Made by a program: the position numbers and the translations under genes. 64,000 nt of DNA from Maridesulfovibrio sp. GTDB lineage: Bacteria > Desulfobacterota > Desulfovibrionia > Desulfovibrionales > Desulfovibrionaceae. The stretch covers positions 787,501-851,500 of the forward strand of contig NZ_OY762999.1 of NCBI RefSeq assembly GCF_963666665.1, written 5' to 3'. The number at the start of each line of letters is the position of its first letter. Position 1 is the first letter of the stretch. This document shows positions 15,758 to 25,668 of the stretch, piece by piece. The notes under the pieces were generated by a model, which was not told the DNA's origin, ran no database searches, and saw only the letters and a program-made list of their open reading frames with translations.

Positions 15758-18142
15758 ATGCGTAAGTATTTATTTGCGGTACTCCTGATAATTGTCACAG
15801 TCGGCCTCCTTGGAGGGTGTGAAAAGAGAAGGGATGACTTTTACCAGAAGGCAGTTGAATATTACAATAAAGGGATGATGACCGAGGCCGGACTTGAAAT
15901 AAAGAATGCTCTTTCCATCGATCCCGAATGCGCTTCGTGTCGCTTACTATTTGGGAAGATTGCTTTGGAAAATGGAAACTTCCAAGGTGCTTTTATTAAT
16001 TTCAGGTATGCCTCAGATCTTGATCCTACATTGATTGAAGCAAAGGTGGAGCTCAGCAAGCTTTATCTGCTGGCCCGTGAATATGATGATGCCGGTGATA
16101 TGGCCCGTAAGGCTTTGAATCTGGATGCAGGAAATATTGAGGCCCGTTTGGTGCTGGCATCAGTTCTTGCTGAGAGCAAGAAATTCGCTGAAGCACAGAA
16201 AATGCTGGAAATTGCCTTAAACGAAGATCCCGGAAATCCTGATGTGTATCTTTCCATGAGCAGTGTCTTTATCAGGCAGGGCAACATGAAAGATGCTGAA
16301 GGTGCTTTACTTGAGGGGCTTAAGCGTATTCCCCAGAATACATCCCTGTTGATGAAGGTTGTTGCTTTTTACCGCCAGAACAATGAGCCGGACACTGCTT
16401 TGAAGTATGTCGAAAAACTTTTGCAGAGCAACAGTGCTGATCCTCGTACAAAAGTTTTTGCGGCTGAATTCTATTCTTCCATGGGTAATGATGCCAAGGC
16501 AGCCGAGTTGATGGCTGAAGTTGTTCATACTCATCCGGAAGAAGCAGAATATAGGGTGCTTTATTCGAGGGTGCTTAATTCCCAGAAAAAATTTGTTGAA
16601 ACAGAAAAGGTCCTCAAGGAAGGGTTAGCGCTTGATAAGTCTTTATTGGCGATCAGGAGCTCTCTGTCGGGCCTTTACATGTCTCAGGGACGGCAGGAAG
16701 AAGCAGTAAAAATCTTGTTGGACGGTGTGGCTTTGGATCCTGAAGGGACAGAAAGTTCCGACTACGTTGTTTACCGCAAGCAACTTGCAACAATGTATTT
16801 GGACATGAATGAACCCAAAAAAGCCATTGAACAGCTTGATAAAGTAATTGAACTGAACTCCAAGGATTCCGAGGCGCATTATCTGCGTGGGCAGATTTAC
16901 CTTTTTGAGGGACGCGGGAATCTGGCCGTATCTGAATTCCGCCAAGTCGTTCGGGATAATCCGGAAAGTGCGCCAGCATATGTTCTTCTGGCCCGTGCGC
17001 ATTTGATTAATGGTGAAATTAATATCGCTATTGAGAACCTTAAGGAAGCAATTAACCTTGAGCCGGGTTATGCCCCTGCAAGGGAGGTTTTGATAAACAC
17101 TTATCTCGACCGCAAAGATTGGCATCAGGCCATTCTTGAGTTGCAGCGTCTAAGGGAAAAAAGACCGGATGACATCCAGATTTTGGCCGCTATCGGTGAT
17201 GTTTATGCCATTAAAGGGGATGCAAACCTTGCGAGTCGCACTTTTAATGAACTGAGCGATAAATTCCCTGATTCTCCTGTGGGAGAGATGAAACTGGCTG
17301 AGTTAGCCCGGTCTCTTGGAAAGAGTTCACTGGCGGAGCAACATTATACCAATGCGCTTAAAATTGCTCCGGATTCTCTTGCCGCTATTCAGGGGAAAGT
17401 TGATATTTTTATCCTTCAGCACAAGTATACTGCCGCGACTAATTTTTGCGAGAATCTGCTTGAAAAATTTCCCGATAATGCTCGTATTTATGAGCTTCTT
17501 GGGAAGGTTTATGCTGCCAGAGGTAATTTTCAGGCTGCTGAAACGAATTATTCAAGAGCGGTAACTCTTGCACCGGAATGGATGCTTCCGTATCTGCGTA
17601 TCGGCGACCTCTACGTAAGGGATAAAAAGCTTAAAGAAGGGATAGCCAAGTTTAAGGAAGAAATAAAAAAGGATAGTGATAATCCCGGACCGCAGTTTCT
17701 GCTAGGTCTTCTTTATGAGCAGAATGGCGAATATGAGCAGTCTCGTGAAGTTTATTCAAAGCTTCTTGAACAGCATCCCGGATTCCAGTTGGCCGCTAAC
17801 AATTTGGCTTATCTGCTGGCGACTAAGTTCTCTGACAATGGAGAATATATGGAACAGGCCCTTAAGCTGGCCCGGGTCGCGTCCAGCAGCCAGAGTCCGG
17901 AAGCTTTGGATACCCTTGGATACGTGCTCTACTTGAATGGTGAATACCAGCAGGCCCTGCACGTATTTAACTCCGCTTTGCAATTGTTACCGGATTTCTC
18001 AGCTGCACAATTCCACAAGGCCTTGGTTTATTCTCGCGAAGGGAAAAATGATGAGGCGAAGAAAGTCTTGAATAAGTTGCTGAAAAGCAAAGAAGATTTT
18101 CCAGAGCGTAAAGATGCTGTCAATCTGCTTGAGCGGCTTTAG
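15758..18142 (+). CDS. TPR-repeat lipoprotein of the exosortase locus (PrsT-like)
   Basis: 794 residues. A signal peptide ends in the lipobox LGGC with the lipidated Cys at 21. The rest is an almost unbroken array of tetratricopeptide repeats (recurrent A..LdP..a.a...La patterns from about 30 to the end). Length and architecture match the long TPR lipoproteins (PrsT type) found beside exosortase and polysaccharide genes, thought to scaffold export machinery in the periplasm or at the outer membrane. It follows the exosortase by 36 bases and is closed by a strong terminator at 18161, which divides the locus into at least two transcription units or permits readthrough. Confidence 0.88.
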   Translation: MRKYLFAVLLIIVTVGLLGGCEKRRDDFYQKAVEYYNKGMMTEAGLEIKNALSIDPECASCRLLFGKIALENGNFQGAFINFRYASDLDPTLIEAKVELSKLYLLAREYDDAGDMARKALNLDAGNIEARLVLASVLAESKKFAEAQKMLEIALNEDPGNPDVYLSMSSVFIRQGNMKDAEGALLEGLKRIPQNTSLLMKVVAFYRQNNEPDTALKYVEKLLQSNSADPRTKVFAAEFYSSMGNDAKAAELMAEVVHTHPEEAEYRVLYSRVLNSQKKFVETEKVLKEGLALDKSLLAIRSSLSGLYMSQGRQEEAVKILLDGVALDPEGTESSDYVVYRKQLATMYLDMNEPKKAIEQLDKVIELNSKDSEAHYLRGQIYLFEGRGNLAVSEFRQVVRDNPESAPAYVLLARAHLINGEINIAIENLKEAINLEPGYAPAREVLINTYLDRKDWHQAILELQRLREKRPDDIQILAAIGDVYAIKGDANLASRTFNELSDKFPDSPVGEMKLAELARSLGKSSLAEQHYTNALKIAPDSLAAIQGKVDIFILQHKYTAATNFCENLLEKFPDNARIYELLGKVYAARGNFQAAETNYSRAVTLAPEWMLPYLRIGDLYVRDKKLKEGIAKFKEEIKKDSDNPGPQFLLGLLYEQNGEYEQSREVYSKLLEQHPGFQLAANNLAYLLATKFSDNGEYMEQALKLARVASSSQSPEALDTLGYVLYLNGEYQQALHVFNSALQLLPDFSAAQFHKALVYSREGKNDEAKKVLNKLLKSKEDFPERKDAVNLLERL

Positions 18143-18160
18143 AATGAATAAATATTGAAA

Positions 18161-18200
18161 AAATATGGAGGACGCTAAACTATGCTTCCTCCATATTTTT
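18161..18200 (+). terminator. intrinsic terminator inside the exopolysaccharide locus
   Basis: Perfect 12-bp stem (18161-18172 with 18187-18198; core ATATGGAGGA) with a 14-base loop and T-run to 18200. It splits the polymerase-exosortase-TPR part from the sugar-transferase-to-flippase part. Confidence 0.85.
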
Positions 18201-18254
18201 GTTTGATTATAGTTTGTTAGTATAAAATGATTTTGCTTTAGGGCAGGAGGAATG

Positions 18255-19646
18255 ATGGACCGAAAGATCAGCATTTCGCCGCATATGTTTGAGCCGTTTC
18301 ACAGGATTATTGACATAGGGGCGGGGATTTTTGTCCTTCTTGTTCTTTATAATATCTTTTCCCCGGAATCTTTTTCATCACGGGCTACCCATCTTGCATT
18401 GCTGGTTGCGGTTACTGCGGCATTGGGACTTATCGCTTTTCACATTGTAGGTGTTTATCGGGACTGGGCTGGTTCGGATATTTTGCAGGAATGCAACCGC
18501 ATTATTGCCGCAGTTTTTTTTGTCTTCGGCGGTTTGTTGCTTTTGGGATATTCTTTTAAGGTTTCAAGCGTTTATTCAAGGCGGGTAGTCCTTGCAGCGA
18601 TGCTTTTGTGGCCTGCTTTGCTTTGTCTGGAGCGTCTTATTATACGCAAGTTTGCTTCCAGTTTTTTTGCGGAGAATGTCACCGGGCGGAGGGCTATTAT
18701 CGCCGGAAGCGGAAAGCTTGCCAATTCTCTGGATACCTGGGTGAAGGATAATCCCTGGGCCGGCATCAGGATAATGGCTTTCTTTGATTCTACTGCTCCT
18801 GATTGCAGTGGTACAAACCCTTGTGCCGGAGAGCTGGATGACCTGCCTGATTATGTAAAGAAAAACAATATCCAGCTTGTTTTTCTGGCTTTGCCCATGC
18901 GCGATGAAGATATGCTCAATAAGCTTATGCTTGGGCTGGAAGATACCACGGCTCAAATTTATTTTTTCCCGGATATGACTATTTTTAAATATCTCATGGG
19001 CGGGGATGTGGCTCATGTTGCCGGGCAAACCGCAATTGTTCTCCGGAGTTCTCCGTTTGAAGGAATGAACGGTTTCGCCAAGCGTATGGAAGATTTAATT
19101 GTTTCCGGTTTGATCTTGGTTATTATTTCTCCTTTTATGCTTTTGATTGCATTGGGGATTAAGTTAACTTCCAAAGGACCGGTATTTTTCCGGCAATGGC
19201 GTTACGGATTGGAGGGAGAGCCTTTTCAGATTTATAAATTCAGAACGATGAAGGTTCTGGAAGACGGGTATGATTTTACTCCCGCAACAAAGAAAGATCC
19301 ACGAATTACCCGGTTCGGAATGTTCCTGCGTAAAAACAGCCTTGATGAATTGCCTCAGTTTTTCAATGTGCTTGACGGGACGATGTCTATAGTTGGCCCA
19401 AGGCCGCATGCTGTTAAAATGAATGAAGATTACCGCAAACATATTCCCGGTTATATGCTGCGTCATATTTCAAAGCCGGGTATTACCGGACTGGCTCAGG
19501 TTAATGGATACAAAGGTGAAGTCAAAACTGACGAGGATATGCAGAAACGCATTTCCTTTGACATTGAATATCTTCAAAACTGGTCTGTGCTTATGGACTT
19601 GAAGATAATTTTTAAGACTGTCTTCAGTTTTGCATGGAGACAGTGA
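18255..19646 (+). CDS. undecaprenyl-phosphate sugar-1-phosphate transferase (initiating enzyme)
   Basis: 463 residues. The N-terminus has about four to five membrane spans and a Rossmann-like segment (RRAIIAGSGKLA, about 145-156). A final span leads into the C-terminal bacterial sugar transferase domain, with SKGPVFFRQWRYG, FQIYKFRTM, LRKNSLDELPQFFNVL and VGPRPH, the hallmark strings of the WcaJ/PrsP polyprenol-phosphate transferases. It starts repeat-unit synthesis by moving a hexose-1-phosphate to undecaprenyl phosphate. AGGAGG at 18245-18250 favours ATG 18255; the ATG at 18252 would leave only one base of spacing. Opens the second half of the locus. Confidence 0.93.
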   Translation: MDRKISISPHMFEPFHRIIDIGAGIFVLLVLYNIFSPESFSSRATHLALLVAVTAALGLIAFHIVGVYRDWAGSDILQECNRIIAAVFFVFGGLLLLGYSFKVSSVYSRRVVLAAMLLWPALLCLERLIIRKFASSFFAENVTGRRAIIAGSGKLANSLDTWVKDNPWAGIRIMAFFDSTAPDCSGTNPCAGELDDLPDYVKKNNIQLVFLALPMRDEDMLNKLMLGLEDTTAQIYFFPDMTIFKYLMGGDVAHVAGQTAIVLRSSPFEGMNGFAKRMEDLIVSGLILVIISPFMLLIALGIKLTSKGPVFFRQWRYGLEGEPFQIYKFRTMKVLEDGYDFTPATKKDPRITRFGMFLRKNSLDELPQFFNVLDGTMSIVGPRPHAVKMNEDYRKHIPGYMLRHISKPGITGLAQVNGYKGEVKTDEDMQKRISFDIEYLQNWSVLMDLKIIFKTVFSFAWRQ

Positions 19647-19720
19647 CTCTACATGTCTGAAAAATGACCTAAGAGTTTAATTTTATTAAATAAGAATTTT
19701 TTAATTGTCAGGGAGGCGGC

Positions 19721-20296
19721 GTGAAGGGTTTAAAATTATTTGTTTTGTTTATGTTTGTCATTTTATTTGCATCGGCCCCCCGGGGAGCTTCTGCCCAACT
19801 GACTGTAAACAATGAATACAGGCTTGGTCCTGAGGATGTCATTGAAATCTCAGTCTGGGGTGACAAAGAACTTGCCAGAGAGGTTGTAGTAAGACCGGAC
19901 GGCGGCGTTTCTTTTCCTCTGGCCGGGGACTTGAAGGCCGGAGGTTTAACCGTTAATGAACTCCGCGAAAAGCTGAAAGCGCGGATTTCGGAGTTTGTTC
20001 CCGATGCCCCGGTAACGGTAATCCTGCGCAAGGTTGAGCACCCCAAGGTTTATGTCATGGGAAAGGTTAATAACCCCAAAGTTCTGGTGATGGGACAGGA
20101 TATTACAGTGGTTCAGGCGCTGGCGATGTCCGGGGGATTAAGTCCTTTTGCCGAAAGCGGCAGCATTATCATTGTCCGCAAGAATAAGGACGGCTCACAG
20201 AAAGTTTTTCCTTTTGATTATGACCAATTGGCTGATGGGGAGAATTTGAAGCAGAATATCCTCTTGCAACCGGGCGATACTATTATTGTACCTTAG
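19721..20296 (+). CDS. polysaccharide export protein, Wza/KpsD-like
   Basis: 191 residues with a signal peptide (to about ASA, residue 26). A Poly_export domain follows (YRLGPEDVIEISVWGD to VRPDGGVSFPLAGDLKAGG), then one SLBB domain (VYVMGKVNNPKVLVMGQDITVVQALAMSGGL). The short form is that of the exosortase-associated export proteins, which form or line the outer-membrane exit for exopolysaccharide. No lipobox cysteine was found, unlike classic Wza. GTG start at 19721 with GGGAGG upstream. The next gene is the outer-membrane barrel partner. Confidence 0.93.
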   Translation: MKGLKLFVLFMFVILFASAPRGASAQLTVNNEYRLGPEDVIEISVWGDKELAREVVVRPDGGVSFPLAGDLKAGGLTVNELREKLKARISEFVPDAPVTVILRKVEHPKVYVMGKVNNPKVLVMGQDITVVQALAMSGGLSPFAESGSIIIVRKNKDGSQKVFPFDYDQLADGENLKQNILLQPGDTIIVP

Positions 20297-20334
20297 GATA
20301 TGTCTGTTTTAATTGATTTTGACAGGGGAGTCAG

Positions 20335-21996
20335 ATGTCAGGACCGGTACGCAGAATTTTTCGCGCTGTGATATTCAGCCTTGTGCTGGTGCCGGTTTGC
20401 GTCGTTTTAGCAGGAGAGGGCGGAGTTTCCTGGAGGGTGCGTGTTCCAGTTATTCAGCCTTTGGACAGTTGGTCCGGCAAAGCGGAAACCGGCTCTGCAA
20501 TTTTTGTGGCGGATCTGAAGCGTCCGGTAAACGATGTGACTCTGATGGCTGATCCTTTCGAACCTGTTGGGGAGCAGGGGGCAAAAGTCAGGGCCGTTGT
20601 TCCTGATGAAATTGTGCAACAGCGTGTTGCTGTCCGTGCCTCAGCTGAAAACAGCGTATCGGTTTCAAACTCACATTCAGATTCCGCTTCGGTCCTGCTG
20701 GCATCTTCTGATGTAAGCGTGAGTAAGAAAACAGCCGTAAGCGCAAAAGAAGATCTGCCGGAAGAGCAGCAAAGTTCCGGGGGCAGTTCTGTTTCACTTA
20801 TCCCTTCAGAAAATGCACGCCAAAAGGAAGCCGTTGCTTCCGGCGATAGCGGATTTTTTACGACTCCGAAGCGCGCGGCAGGTTTGTCCGGTAAAGTGGT
20901 TAAGATCAAACCGGTACTCAGGATGCGGGAAATGTACGACAGCAATGTGGATTACAAAAAGTTTGATGACTTTATTGCTGAGATTACCCCTGCCCTGAAG
21001 GTTGATATCTATGATGAAGATATGCAGGTTAATTTCAGGGGAGACTTCATTTACAAGGATTATCTGAACCATGATGAGCTGGACCGGTATGACTACAATC
21101 TGGATCTTTCCGGTAAATACAGTTTCAGCCCTGATCTTCAGGGTGCATTGGCAGTTAACCACAAGCGTTACCACAATCTTGATCAAAACACGTATGAATC
21201 CGGCGGTGTCGATATTGACCCGACTGTGATTTTAAAGACCTCTGCCACTCCATCACTCACATGGCGCATGGGTGAAAAGGATAATCTGGTAATCAGTAAT
21301 TATATTGATAAGACCAACTATGAGCGTAAGAGCGATTCTGATTACCTGACCAATGTGCTTAGCTTTATCTGGGGCCATGCTCTGGATAATGAACGGACAA
21401 CTTTATATGTCGGTGAAATGAATACTTTTACTCATTTCAGCCGCGAGATTGACGATTTTAAGAGTGATCAGATTTCCTTTCAGGGCATAGTTGGTATTGA
21501 CCACCAGTTTACCGAGGGCTGGAAGCTTTCAGTAAAGGGGGGACCGGGAATTACTTCTTCCAATTATTCAAGCGACACAATTACCGGGGACAGCCTTGAT
21601 TTTCTCTACCAGTTCCGTGCTGAGTTGGGATATCGTGAACTGGAGTTCAGCGTTGTTCCGGCCATTGAAAGGACCGTACGACCCGGAAGATATGGCGAGA
21701 ATGAAGTTTTTGATCAGGCGGAAATTTATTTTAGATATGAGTTTTCCGAATATTTAACCTTGGATAATATCAATACATATTGGATGAATGAGTCTGATGG
21801 TAATAGTGGAGGAAGGAAGCACAAGGCAAAAGGTGTTTTTTCTCAGGCCATCGTAAACTGGAAATTTGAAGAAGATTGGACCGCATTTTGTGGCTTAAGC
21901 GTCAATCTCTCGCTCAACGAAATCAGTGACTCAAATGATGAAAGATTTAAAAGCTGGGTCGGTTTTTCTTATTCATTTCCGACCGAGATAAATTAA
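20335..21996 (+). CDS. exosortase-system outer-membrane beta-barrel protein
   Basis: 553 residues with a signal sequence (to about 27). A low-complexity Ser/Ala/Glu-rich region (about 60-175) precedes a C-terminal region from about residue 190 full of alternating, aromatic-ended strands (for example FRGDFIYKDYL, YNLDLSGKYSF). It ends WVGFSYSFPTEIN, like an outer-membrane barrel. This fits the barrel proteins placed between the export protein and chain-length regulator of exosortase-type loci. It probably forms the outer-membrane secretion channel. ATG at 20335 follows a GGGGAG site. The exact family was not verified. Confidence 0.75.
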   Translation: MSGPVRRIFRAVIFSLVLVPVCVVLAGEGGVSWRVRVPVIQPLDSWSGKAETGSAIFVADLKRPVNDVTLMADPFEPVGEQGAKVRAVVPDEIVQQRVAVRASAENSVSVSNSHSDSASVLLASSDVSVSKKTAVSAKEDLPEEQQSSGGSSVSLIPSENARQKEAVASGDSGFFTTPKRAAGLSGKVVKIKPVLRMREMYDSNVDYKKFDDFIAEITPALKVDIYDEDMQVNFRGDFIYKDYLNHDELDRYDYNLDLSGKYSFSPDLQGALAVNHKRYHNLDQNTYESGGVDIDPTVILKTSATPSLTWRMGEKDNLVISNYIDKTNYERKSDSDYLTNVLSFIWGHALDNERTTLYVGEMNTFTHFSREIDDFKSDQISFQGIVGIDHQFTEGWKLSVKGGPGITSSNYSSDTITGDSLDFLYQFRAELGYRELEFSVVPAIERTVRPGRYGENEVFDQAEIYFRYEFSEYLTLDNINTYWMNESDGNSGGRKHKAKGVFSQAIVNWKFEEDWTAFCGLSVNLSLNEISDSNDERFKSWVGFSYSFPTEIN

Positions 21997-22008
21997 GGGA
22001 GCGGGCAT

Positions 22009-23760
22009 ATGCAGGAAAGCTCGGATATAGCGTATTATTTCGATGTCCTAAAACGCAGGAAATATCAGTTCCTTATACCTGCGGGAGCTGTTTTTTCTTT
22101 GATTTTCGTATTGGCCTTTATTTTGTCACCAGTCTACAAATCTACGGCAACCATCCTTATCGAGGATCAGGACATTCCTCAAGATCTGGTCCAGACCACG
22201 GTTACCGGATTTGTTGAAGAAAGACTGCAGGCAATATCACAGGTCGTTCTCAGTCACGGTAACCTATTGAATATTATTAAGGAATTTGAACTGTATCCTG
22301 ATCTGGTCGGCAAATATACCACTGAAGAAATTATCGCTAAAATGCGTGAGGATATCCAGCTTGAACCTATTACAGCTGAAGTGACCAACCAGTATTCCGG
22401 TCGTCCCGGTACGGCTACAGTTGCATTTACCCTTTCCTATGAAGGACGCAGTCCACAGAAAGTTGCTCAGGTAGCCAATGTTCTCACTTCTCTTTATCTG
22501 AAAGAAAACTTGAAGGAGAGAGAGAAAAAAGCCACGTCGACTTTTGAGTTCCTTGAGTTGCAGCTTGCCGAATTACGTTCCGAGATTCTGGAGCTGGAAT
22601 CAAACATTGCCCTCTTTAAGGAGGAGCATGTAAATGAGTTACCGGAACTGCTGATTCATAACATGAACTCCATGGAACGCCTTCAGCGGGAGCTTGATAA
22701 GGTTCAGGAACAGATCGTTTCCTTGAAGAACCGTAAGGTTTATCTCGAAGGACAGCGGGCCAGTATTGATCCTAACCTGCGTATTGTCGCTAATGACGGA
22801 ACCCGTTTTCCTACTGCCCGTGAAGACCTCGAAAAACTTAGGCGCGAGTACCTTTCATTGCAGTCGCGTTATTCTTCGCGGCATCCTGACGTGCTGGCTA
22901 TGAAAAGGCAGATTGAATCCCTTGAAAGGGAGGTCGATGCTGCTGACAACCTTGATTTAATAAACCGGGAAATTAAGAATAAGGAGCAGGAGCTTATGGT
23001 CCTGCGCAAGAAATATTCGGATAAGCATCCTGAGGTGATCATGCTGCGCAAGCAGATTGATTCTCTTAATGAAAGCCTTGAAGAGGCAGCACTGCAGGAT
23101 TCAATGTTCGATTCTGCTCCGGATGTCCCGGATAATCCAGGGTATATTCAGATTGAGACTCAGATTGCTTCTACTGAACTTGAAATTGTCGAGGCGGAAA
23201 GAAACTATGCTGAGCTTGCCAAGAAATATGCTGCCTACCAGCTCAGGGTAGTTAATACCCCACAGGTAGAGCAGGAGTATAAGGTACTGCTGCGAGATTA
23301 TGAAAACGCCCAGCTTAAGTATCAGGATATCAATAACAGGCTGCTGTCTGCCCGTGAGGCAAAAGGTTTGGAACAGAGTCAGCTTGCTGAACGGTTCACC
23401 CTTATTGATCCTCCGATTGTGCCTGAAAAACCGATCCGTCCTAACAGGCTTGCGTTGATTCTTGTTGGCTTTGTACTTTCTCTCGGTGTGGGAGCCAGTA
23501 CCGGCACTATTTTGGAGTTCATGGACCGCTCTATCCGCAGGCCGGAAGAGTTGTCGGCTATTGTGAAGTTCCCGGTGCTTGCCATTGTTCCATATTGGGA
23601 GACAGAGTTAGAGGCCCGGGCTTTGGTGCGCAAAAAGTGGATTATGACGATAGTGTTCTTTTCTACTGCGGCAGTGAGCGTAGTTGCAGTTCATATCTTC
23701 TTTATGCCGATTGACGTTATTGCAGTTAAACTTGTTCGCAAAATAGTGTTGAATTTTTAA
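22009..23760 (+). CDS. polysaccharide chain-length determinant (Wzz/GumC family)
   Basis: 583 residues. First span at about 22-42 after YYFDVLKRRKYQF, a Wzz domain with YKSTATILIEDQ, long coiled coils, and PPIVPEKPIRPNRLALILVG leading to the second span (about 480-500). An extra C-terminal span follows (about 545-565). It has no Walker motifs; its kinase partner is the next gene, as in split co-polymerase/kinase systems. The coiled-coil part holds two similar blocks about 48 residues apart (RYSSRHPDVLAMKRQIESL near 280, KYSDKHPEVIMLRKQIDSL near 330), suggesting an internal duplication. It should control chain length in the inner membrane. Confidence 0.92.
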   Translation: MQESSDIAYYFDVLKRRKYQFLIPAGAVFSLIFVLAFILSPVYKSTATILIEDQDIPQDLVQTTVTGFVEERLQAISQVVLSHGNLLNIIKEFELYPDLVGKYTTEEIIAKMREDIQLEPITAEVTNQYSGRPGTATVAFTLSYEGRSPQKVAQVANVLTSLYLKENLKEREKKATSTFEFLELQLAELRSEILELESNIALFKEEHVNELPELLIHNMNSMERLQRELDKVQEQIVSLKNRKVYLEGQRASIDPNLRIVANDGTRFPTAREDLEKLRREYLSLQSRYSSRHPDVLAMKRQIESLEREVDAADNLDLINREIKNKEQELMVLRKKYSDKHPEVIMLRKQIDSLNESLEEAALQDSMFDSAPDVPDNPGYIQIETQIASTELEIVEAERNYAELAKKYAAYQLRVVNTPQVEQEYKVLLRDYENAQLKYQDINNRLLSAREAKGLEQSQLAERFTLIDPPIVPEKPIRPNRLALILVGFVLSLGVGASTGTILEFMDRSIRRPEELSAIVKFPVLAIVPYWETELEARALVRKKWIMTIVFFSTAAVSVVAVHIFFMPIDVIAVKLVRKIVLNF

Positions 23761-23776
23761 TGGACAGGGAGTCTAC

Positions 23777-24661
23777 ATGAGTAAGCTGCTCAAGGCTGTT
23801 GAAAAAGCCAAACGAAATCGCATATTGCAGGAAGAGCAGGTCTCTAGCGAAAATATGTCAACAGCCGTTAAAAGTACTGCTGTTGAAACACCTCTCCCTG
23901 TGCCTGAAGCCAAAAAGGGAGCTGAATCCAGATCCTCAGAGGAAATGGAGCAAAGATGTAATCTTCCTAAAAGCTTCTATGATGATATAGTTCTTGATGA
24001 GATGGAGCTTGCGAAGAACAGGATTCTTACCAAGCATAGCAGCTCTTCTTTTACTGATATATATAACCTGTTGCGTACCCAGATTTTTCATCGCACTAAG
24101 AGGAAAAAGCATAATGTGTTAATGGTTACCAGTGCCATGCCCGGTGAAGGCAAGACCATTACTTCCATTAATTTGGCGATAAGTATTGCCCGTGAAGTTG
24201 ACCAGTTCGCTTTGCTGGTTGATACGGACATGCGTAAGCCAAGCATCCATAAATACTTGGGAATAGAAGTTGAAAAGGGACTGACGGATCATCTTCTCCA
24301 TGATATTCCTGTACCTGAACTTTTAATAAAACCGGGGATTAATAAGCTTTCCTTTCTTCCTGCAGGGGAACCGATTAAAGGCTCCACCGAAATACTTGGT
24401 TCTCCCAAGCTTCAGGATTTGATTACGGAAATGAAAGATCGGTATCCTGACCGTTATGTTGTATTCGATTGTCCTGATTTGCTGCATGCGCCTGATGCAT
24501 TGGTTTTTTCCAGCTATGTGGACGGAATCATTTTTGTTGTGGAAGCAGGCAAAACTTCGCGTGAATATGTGCAGAAAGCGCTCAATCTCCTTGAAGGCCG
24601 GAATATTGTGGGTATAGTCCTCAATAAGAGCGATAAGGAAAGCCTGAATGTTATCAGCTGA
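23777..24661 (+). CDS. tyrosine-protein kinase of the exopolysaccharide system (CpsD/BY-kinase)
   Basis: 294 residues. The BY-kinase fold has Walker A in MPGEGKTIT (about 119-127), Walker A' LLVDTDMRKPS (about 150) and a Walker B-like VVFDCPD segment. BY-kinases autophosphorylate and act with a Wzz-type partner, here the preceding gene (16-base gap), to control polymerisation. The C-terminus, NKSDKESLNVIS, lacks the usual tyrosine cluster that is autophosphorylated, which is odd. The N-terminal 90 residues are a charged, poorly ordered extension containing YDDIVLDEMELAK. Confidence 0.9.
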   Translation: MSKLLKAVEKAKRNRILQEEQVSSENMSTAVKSTAVETPLPVPEAKKGAESRSSEEMEQRCNLPKSFYDDIVLDEMELAKNRILTKHSSSSFTDIYNLLRTQIFHRTKRKKHNVLMVTSAMPGEGKTITSINLAISIAREVDQFALLVDTDMRKPSIHKYLGIEVEKGLTDHLLHDIPVPELLIKPGINKLSFLPAGEPIKGSTEILGSPKLQDLITEMKDRYPDRYVVFDCPDLLHAPDALVFSSYVDGIIFVVEAGKTSREYVQKALNLLEGRNIVGIVLNKSDKESLNVIS

Positions 24662-24673
24662 GGTGGTGGTTAA

Positions 24674-25654
24674 ATGTATTTAGAATTCTACGGCTTGAAC
24701 GAAAAGCCATTCAACATTCTGCCCGACCCGGAATTTTTCTATTTGAGCCAATGGCATCAGCAGGCTCTTACCCATATAGAATACGGATTGATGAACGGGG
24801 ACAGCCTGATTTTGCTTACCGGTGATGCCGGAACAGGCAAGACTTCCATTATTTATAAGTTGGTGGTGGAGCACAGTGAGGAAACCATTGTAGGGGTAAT
24901 TTTCAATAGTGCAGTCAGCGGTGACTATATTGTAGAGATGATCCTTACAGAACTAGAAGGAAAGCTGCCTGAAAATCCCACCCCGGCTTCATGTCTTGAT
25001 GCTTTGCAACAGCACCTGCTCGATATTTATACCAACAGTGATAAGCGGGTTTTGCTTATTCTTGATGAGGCTCAGAATCTGAGTGACGAAGCTCTTGAGC
25101 AGGTTCGGATGATTTCAAATCTGCAGGCCGGAAAAGATAACTTGATTTCCATTCTTATGGTCGGCCAGACCGGTTTCCGTGATCGGCTGCGCAAGGCACG
25201 CTACAGCCAGATTGTGCAGCGTATTGTAATCAGTGCTCATCTTTCCCGTCTGCGTAAGCAGGAAGTTAAGGAATATATTTACTACCGTTTGCGGCAGGGC
25301 GGAGCTGATGATCCGTTTATGGTTTTTACAGAAAACGCAGTGGCAAAGATATATGAGTATTCCTACGGTATTCCTCGTAATATCAACGTCCTTTGTGAAG
25401 GTTCACTTGTTTTCGGATTTGCAGATGACATTAAGCCTGTCAGTGCAGATGTTGTGGAGACGTTTGCCCAGGAACGTATTAGCGACGGTCTGCTTCCCAT
25501 GCCTGAATCTACAATTCCCTGCGACAAAGAGGACGTGGCCCGCTATATTGATGATTTGGAAAAAAGGGTTGCCAGTCTTGAGTCTTCGATGGGCATTGTA
25601 AAACGTACTTTGGTCAAGATAATTAAGAAATTGAAGATTTTTAGCTTAAAATAA
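24674..25654 (+). CDS. ExeA-like AAA ATPase of the exosortase locus
   Basis: 326 residues. It starts MYLEFYGLNEKPFNILPDP, typical of the ExeA/GspA-like and exosortase-associated ATPases. Walker A GDAGTGKTS is at residues 50-58 and Walker B LLILDEAQNLSD near 120-131. A helical lid follows, then a coiled end (DDLEKRVASLESSMGIVKRTL). No peptidoglycan-binding domain is fused. In exosortase loci this ATPase regularly sits next to the BY-kinase; its job is not established, though assembly or regulation of the export complex is plausible. Gap to the kinase is 12 bases. Confidence 0.88.
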   Translation: MYLEFYGLNEKPFNILPDPEFFYLSQWHQQALTHIEYGLMNGDSLILLTGDAGTGKTSIIYKLVVEHSEETIVGVIFNSAVSGDYIVEMILTELEGKLPENPTPASCLDALQQHLLDIYTNSDKRVLLILDEAQNLSDEALEQVRMISNLQAGKDNLISILMVGQTGFRDRLRKARYSQIVQRIVISAHLSRLRKQEVKEYIYYRLRQGGADDPFMVFTENAVAKIYEYSYGIPRNINVLCEGSLVFGFADDIKPVSADVVETFAQERISDGLLPMPESTIPCDKEDVARYIDDLEKRVASLESSMGIVKRTLVKIIKKLKIFSLK

Positions 25655-25668
25655 ATCTAGGGGGCGTA

